Assembly: GCA_021772555.1 (NCBI GenBank)
Contig: JAJFLT010000198.1
Coordinates: forward strand, 1 to 8,876
Source: Opitutales bacterium
GTDB taxonomy: Bacteria; Verrucomicrobiota; Verrucomicrobiia; Opitutales; UBA2987
Reading direction: 5' to 3'
Length of the DNA: 8,876 nucleotides
Numbering within the stretch: position 1 is the stretch's first letter; each line of letters opens with the position of its first letter. The notes beneath the pieces are model-generated. The model saw only the letters and a program-made list of their open reading frames with translations, was not told where the DNA came from and searched no databases. A program made the translations under genes and the position numbers. Below, one piece after another: positions 6,996-8,876 of this stretch.

Positions 6996-7442
6996 ATGGC
7001 AAAAAAGAAATCACCAGCAAAAAAACCAGCCAAGAAAAAAACCCCGGCGAAAAAGACGGCGGCCCGAAAAAAGGCCCCGGCTAAGAAAGTAGCCAAGAAA
7101 AAAGCCCCTGCAAAAAAGGCGGCGAAAAAGAAAGCCCCGGCCAAGAAAAAAGCTGCCAGGAAGGTAGCCAAAAAGAAGGCCCCCGCTAAAAAAGTAGCCA
7201 AGAAAAAAGCTCCGGCTAAAAAGGCGGCGAAAAAGAAGGCCCCGGCCAAGAAAAAAGCTGCCAGGAAGGTAGCTAAAAAGAAGGCCCCCGCTAAAAAAGT
7301 AGCCAAGAAAAAAGCTCCGGCGAAAAAGGCGGCGAAAAAGAAAGCCCCGGCCAAGAAAAAAGCTGCCAGGAAAGTGGCCAAGAAAAAGGCCCCTGCCAAA
7401 AAGAAGGCTCCGGCTAAAAAGAAAACTCGCCGGAAGAAGTAG
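6996..7442 (+). CDS. Histone H1-like Lys/Ala/Pro-rich repeat protein, predicted nucleoid protein
   Basis: A 148-aa protein made almost only of Lys, Ala, Pro, Arg and Val with no acidic residue. It resembles the C-terminal tails of eukaryotic histone H1 and bacterial H1-like proteins, which bind and condense DNA by charge. No folded domain is visible. After a variable start with SPAKK (6-10) and TPAKK (16-20), the chain is built of 35-aa units, each two VAKKKAPAKK-type decamers plus a 15-mer ending KKAARK. A shortened unit spans 32-56, full units 57-91 and 92-126, then a truncated one and a basic end TRRKK. ATG 6996 has only a weak GGTAAG upstream. It is transcribed away from the ABC gene and followed by a terminator, so it is probably monocistronic. 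The complementary Phe/Ala frame is a shadow. DNA compaction is inferred from composition. Confidence 0.8.
   Translation: MAKKKSPAKKPAKKKTPAKKTAARKKAPAKKVAKKKAPAKKAAKKKAPAKKKAARKVAKKKAPAKKVAKKKAPAKKAAKKKAPAKKKAARKVAKKKAPAKKVAKKKAPAKKAAKKKAPAKKKAARKVAKKKAPAKKKAPAKKKTRRKK
7164..7373 (+). repeat. Two tandem 105-base coding repeats
   Basis: Units 7164-7268 and 7269-7373 differ at only 4 of 105 positions by direct comparison, and all four differences are synonymous. A partial copy lacking one 30-base decamer block precedes them (7089-7163) and the beginning of another follows (from 7374). Identity at third codon positions points to recent duplication by slippage or unequal recombination, not just selection for Lys/Ala content. 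Confidence 0.9.
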
Positions 7443-7473
7443 TCTTCAATTCGGCATTTCGCCCGCTTATAAA

Positions 7474-7510
7474 TGTTCCGGTTTCACGAGAACCGGACAA
7501 TTTATCTTTT
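7474..7510 (+). terminator. Rho-independent terminator after the histone-like gene
   Basis: Left arm TGTTCCGGTT (7474-7483) pairs with AACCGGACA (7491-7499), with one bulged T and a 7-base loop TCACGAG. It is followed by a T-rich stretch (TTTATCTTTT, 7501-7510) that is interrupted rather than pure. It lies 31 bases after the stop codon and separates this gene from the aminotransferase. The loop side also resembles a parS site, so a protein-binding role is an alternative. Confidence 0.6.
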
Positions 7511-7580
7511 ACAATTGCCAATTGCATTTCAGTTGGTAAAGGTGCGTGGCTTTTCAATTTTCTTCACCTTCAACCTTTGC

Positions 7581-7586
7581 AAGGAA
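7581..7586 (+). promoter_or_regulatory. Ribosome binding site deciding the aminotransferase start
   Basis: AAGGAA lies 10 bases before ATG 7597. The in-frame upstream GTG 7546 has only AAAGG about three bases before it, which is too close. This favours the ATG, which also fits the family's N-terminal length. Confidence 0.6.
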
Positions 7587-7596
7587 TTTAATCAAA

Positions 7597-8790
7597 ATGG
7601 GTGCCAATAAGGTTCAATTATCCGTATGGGCGGAAAACATCACTCCTTCTCCCACTCTGGCCGTCACTGCCAGAGCCAAAGCTTTAAAAGCTGAGGGCAA
7701 GGATATTTGCGGTTTCGGAGCGGGAGAGCCCGACTTCGACACTCCCGAATTCATCAAGGAAGCCTGCCTGAAAGCTCTTCGGGATGGTCAGACCAAATAT
7801 ATACCGGCGCCGGGTTTGCCTCAACTGAGGGAAACTCTGGCCGATAAATACCGTACGGAGAACGGTATCGAGGGGCTCAAAGCGGAAAACATTGTCACCA
7901 GTCCGGGCGGCAAGTATTCCTGCCACCTCGCCATCAACGCCATTTGCGGACCCGGTGACGAAGTCCTCATGGCGGCCCCTTACTGGGTGAGTTATCCTGA
8001 AATGGCGAAACTGGTGGGAGCCGAGCCAAAAATAATTTCGGCCAAAGACTCCTCCGGTTTCAAGGTTACCCCGGAACAGTTGGATGCCGCCATCACCGAC
8101 CGCACCCGGCTCTTTATTCTCAACAGCCCTTCCAATCCGACCGGCGCCGTCTATAATCGCGAAGAATTGGAGGCGCTGATGGAAGTTATCCTGCGCCGGA
8201 ATATTTACTTAATGTCCGACGAGATTTACGAATACCTGCTTTACGACGGGGTTGAGCACCACAGTCCTGCCAGCTTCAGCAAAGACGCTGCGGATCACAC
8301 CATAACCGTGGGCGGATTCAGCAAGACTTATTCCATGACCGGATGGCGCCTGGGCACTCTGGTGGCCAGGGCGGAAATCGCCAAAGCGGTATCCAGCATC
8401 CAGAGCCACACTACTTCCAACGCCACTACTTTTGCCCAGTTCGGCGCGTTGGCGGCCATGGAAAACAAGGAATTGGCCATGCGGGAAGTGGAAAAAATGT
8501 TGGTCGCCTTCGACCGTCGGAGGCTATACATGCTGGATCGGCTCGGCAGCATCCCGGGCATTGCCTGCCAGCGAGCGCAAGGAGCCTTTTATTTGTTTCC
8601 CAACATCTCTTCATTCAACATGGAATCGAACGATTTCTGCGCCCGTTTGCTGGAAGAAGAGATGGTCGCGGCGGTTCCTGGAATCGCCTTAGGTGACGAC
8701 GACTGCGTGCGCCTGAGTTATGCAACCTCCGATGACATAATTGAAAAAGGCCTCGATCGTCTGGATAAGTTTTGCCGTCAATTGGCCTGA
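7597..8790 (+). CDS. aspC: Class I PLP-dependent aminotransferase, aspartate aminotransferase type (subgroup Ib)
   Basis: Predicted to exchange amino groups between aspartate and 2-oxoglutarate in the cytoplasm using pyridoxal phosphate. Numbered from ATG 7597 (397 aa, usual for the family), the key sites are [10 protein letters not shown] (41-50), Trp130 in PYWVSYPEM, Asn180 in NSPSNPTG, Asp208 and Tyr211 in SDEIYE, the PLP lysine Lys243 in [13 protein letters not shown], Arg251, and the substrate-carboxylate Arg372 in VRLSYATS. The whole chain closely resembles the Thermus-type enzyme. Lys106 in GGKYS aligns with a lysine reported there to help bind acidic substrates, which supports aspartate (possibly also prephenate) use. 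The 17 residues gained by starting at GTG 7546 (Ser/Phe-rich) do not look like the family. The symbol could equally be aspB or aatA. A probable isocitrate dehydrogenase gene starts 41 bases downstream. Confidence 0.92.
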   Translation: MGANKVQLSVWAENITPSPTLAVTARAKALKAEGKDICGFGAGEPDFDTPEFIKEACLKALRDGQTKYIPAPGLPQLRETLADKYRTENGIEGLKAENIVTSPGGKYSCHLAINAICGPGDEVLMAAPYWVSYPEMAKLVGAEPKIISAKDSSGFKVTPEQLDAAITDRTRLFILNSPSNPTGAVYNREELEALMEVILRRNIYLMSDEIYEYLLYDGVEHHSPASFSKDAADHTITVGGFSKTYSMTGWRLGTLVARAEIAKAVSSIQSHTTSNATTFAQFGALAAMENKELAMREVEKMLVAFDRRRLYMLDRLGSIPGIACQRAQGAFYLFPNISSFNMESNDFCARLLEEEMVAAVPGIALGDDDCVRLSYATSDDIIEKGLDRLDKFCRQLA

Positions 8791-8831
8791 AAATTACCAA
8801 TTATCGATAGAAAGAATAAACAAAAAGTCCT

Positions 8832-8876
8832 ATGAATCCATCGCAACAAGGCGAAAAAATAACGATTGAAAATGGA
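8832..8876 (+). CDS. icd: Start of probable NADP-dependent isocitrate dehydrogenase; 3' end outside window
   Basis: Only 15 codons are present: MNPSQQGEKITIENG. The pattern QG-x-KIT-x-x-NG closely matches the N-terminus of E. coli-type isocitrate dehydrogenase (QGKKITLQNG), which makes 2-oxoglutarate from isocitrate in the citric acid cycle. The frame stays open to the window end. The gap from the aminotransferase stop is 41 bases, with no terminator seen and no strong ribosome site. If correct, it would make 2-oxoglutarate, a substrate of the aminotransferase upstream. The match is short, so identity is tentative. Confidence 0.6.
   Translation, partial: MNPSQQGEKITIENG

Noticed and set aside
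6935..7399. Antisense 154-aa frame rich in Phe and Ala repeats, resembling a membrane protein
   Set aside because: It is the exact complement of the Lys/Ala codons of the histone-like gene; no start signals, and a composition forced by the opposite strand.
7089..7400. Periodic repeats that might suggest a CRISPR array
   Set aside because: Repeats are in-frame coding units with no unique spacers and no cas genes.

Overview
The window looks like ordinary chromosomal DNA of a Gram-negative-type bacterium. A secreted LysM protein and a predicted outer-membrane lipoprotein-sorting-type (LolA-like) protein point to a cell envelope of that kind. Coding regions are close to balanced in G+C. Several genes lack a clear Shine-Dalgarno site, and there is a Lys/Ala-rich histone H1-like protein. 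Together with the order der-fmt-LysM-parB-secG, this suggests the PVC group, perhaps Verrucomicrobiota (Opitutae-like). That placement rests on general resemblance and was not tested by a search.

Positions 1-5174 (+ strand) hold a compact run of housekeeping genes. They are the C-terminal part of der (ribosome-assembly GTPase), fmt (initiator Met-tRNA formylation), a secreted coiled-coil/LysM protein, parB (chromosome segregation, with no parA beside it), secG (protein-export channel) with a long acidic tail, and a predicted exported LolA-like protein whose probable start lies inside the end of secG. Gaps run from a 20-base overlap to 126 bases, so co-transcription of all or part of the run is likely. 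Positions 5182-6321 (- strand) carry a complete MalK/UgpC-type ABC ATPase, convergent with the LolA-like gene and with no permease or binding protein nearby.

Positions 6322-6995 form a long, AT-rich spacer (about 30% G+C by hand count over parts of it) with no convincing gene. It separates the ABC gene from a divergent gene for a 148-residue Lys/Ala/Pro protein built from 35-residue repeats. A hairpin terminator follows that gene; its loop side resembles a parS site. A complete class I aspartate-type aminotransferase comes next (best start 7597). The last 45 bases are the first 15 codons of a gene that matches the N-terminus of NADP-dependent isocitrate dehydrogenase.

No mobile element, CRISPR array, tRNA or rRNA was seen, and nothing amounts to a clear new system. 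The points most worth a second look are the recently expanded histone-like repeat, the histone-like basic linker in ParB, the parS-like terminator, the uncharacterised LolA-like protein and the AT-rich spacer.
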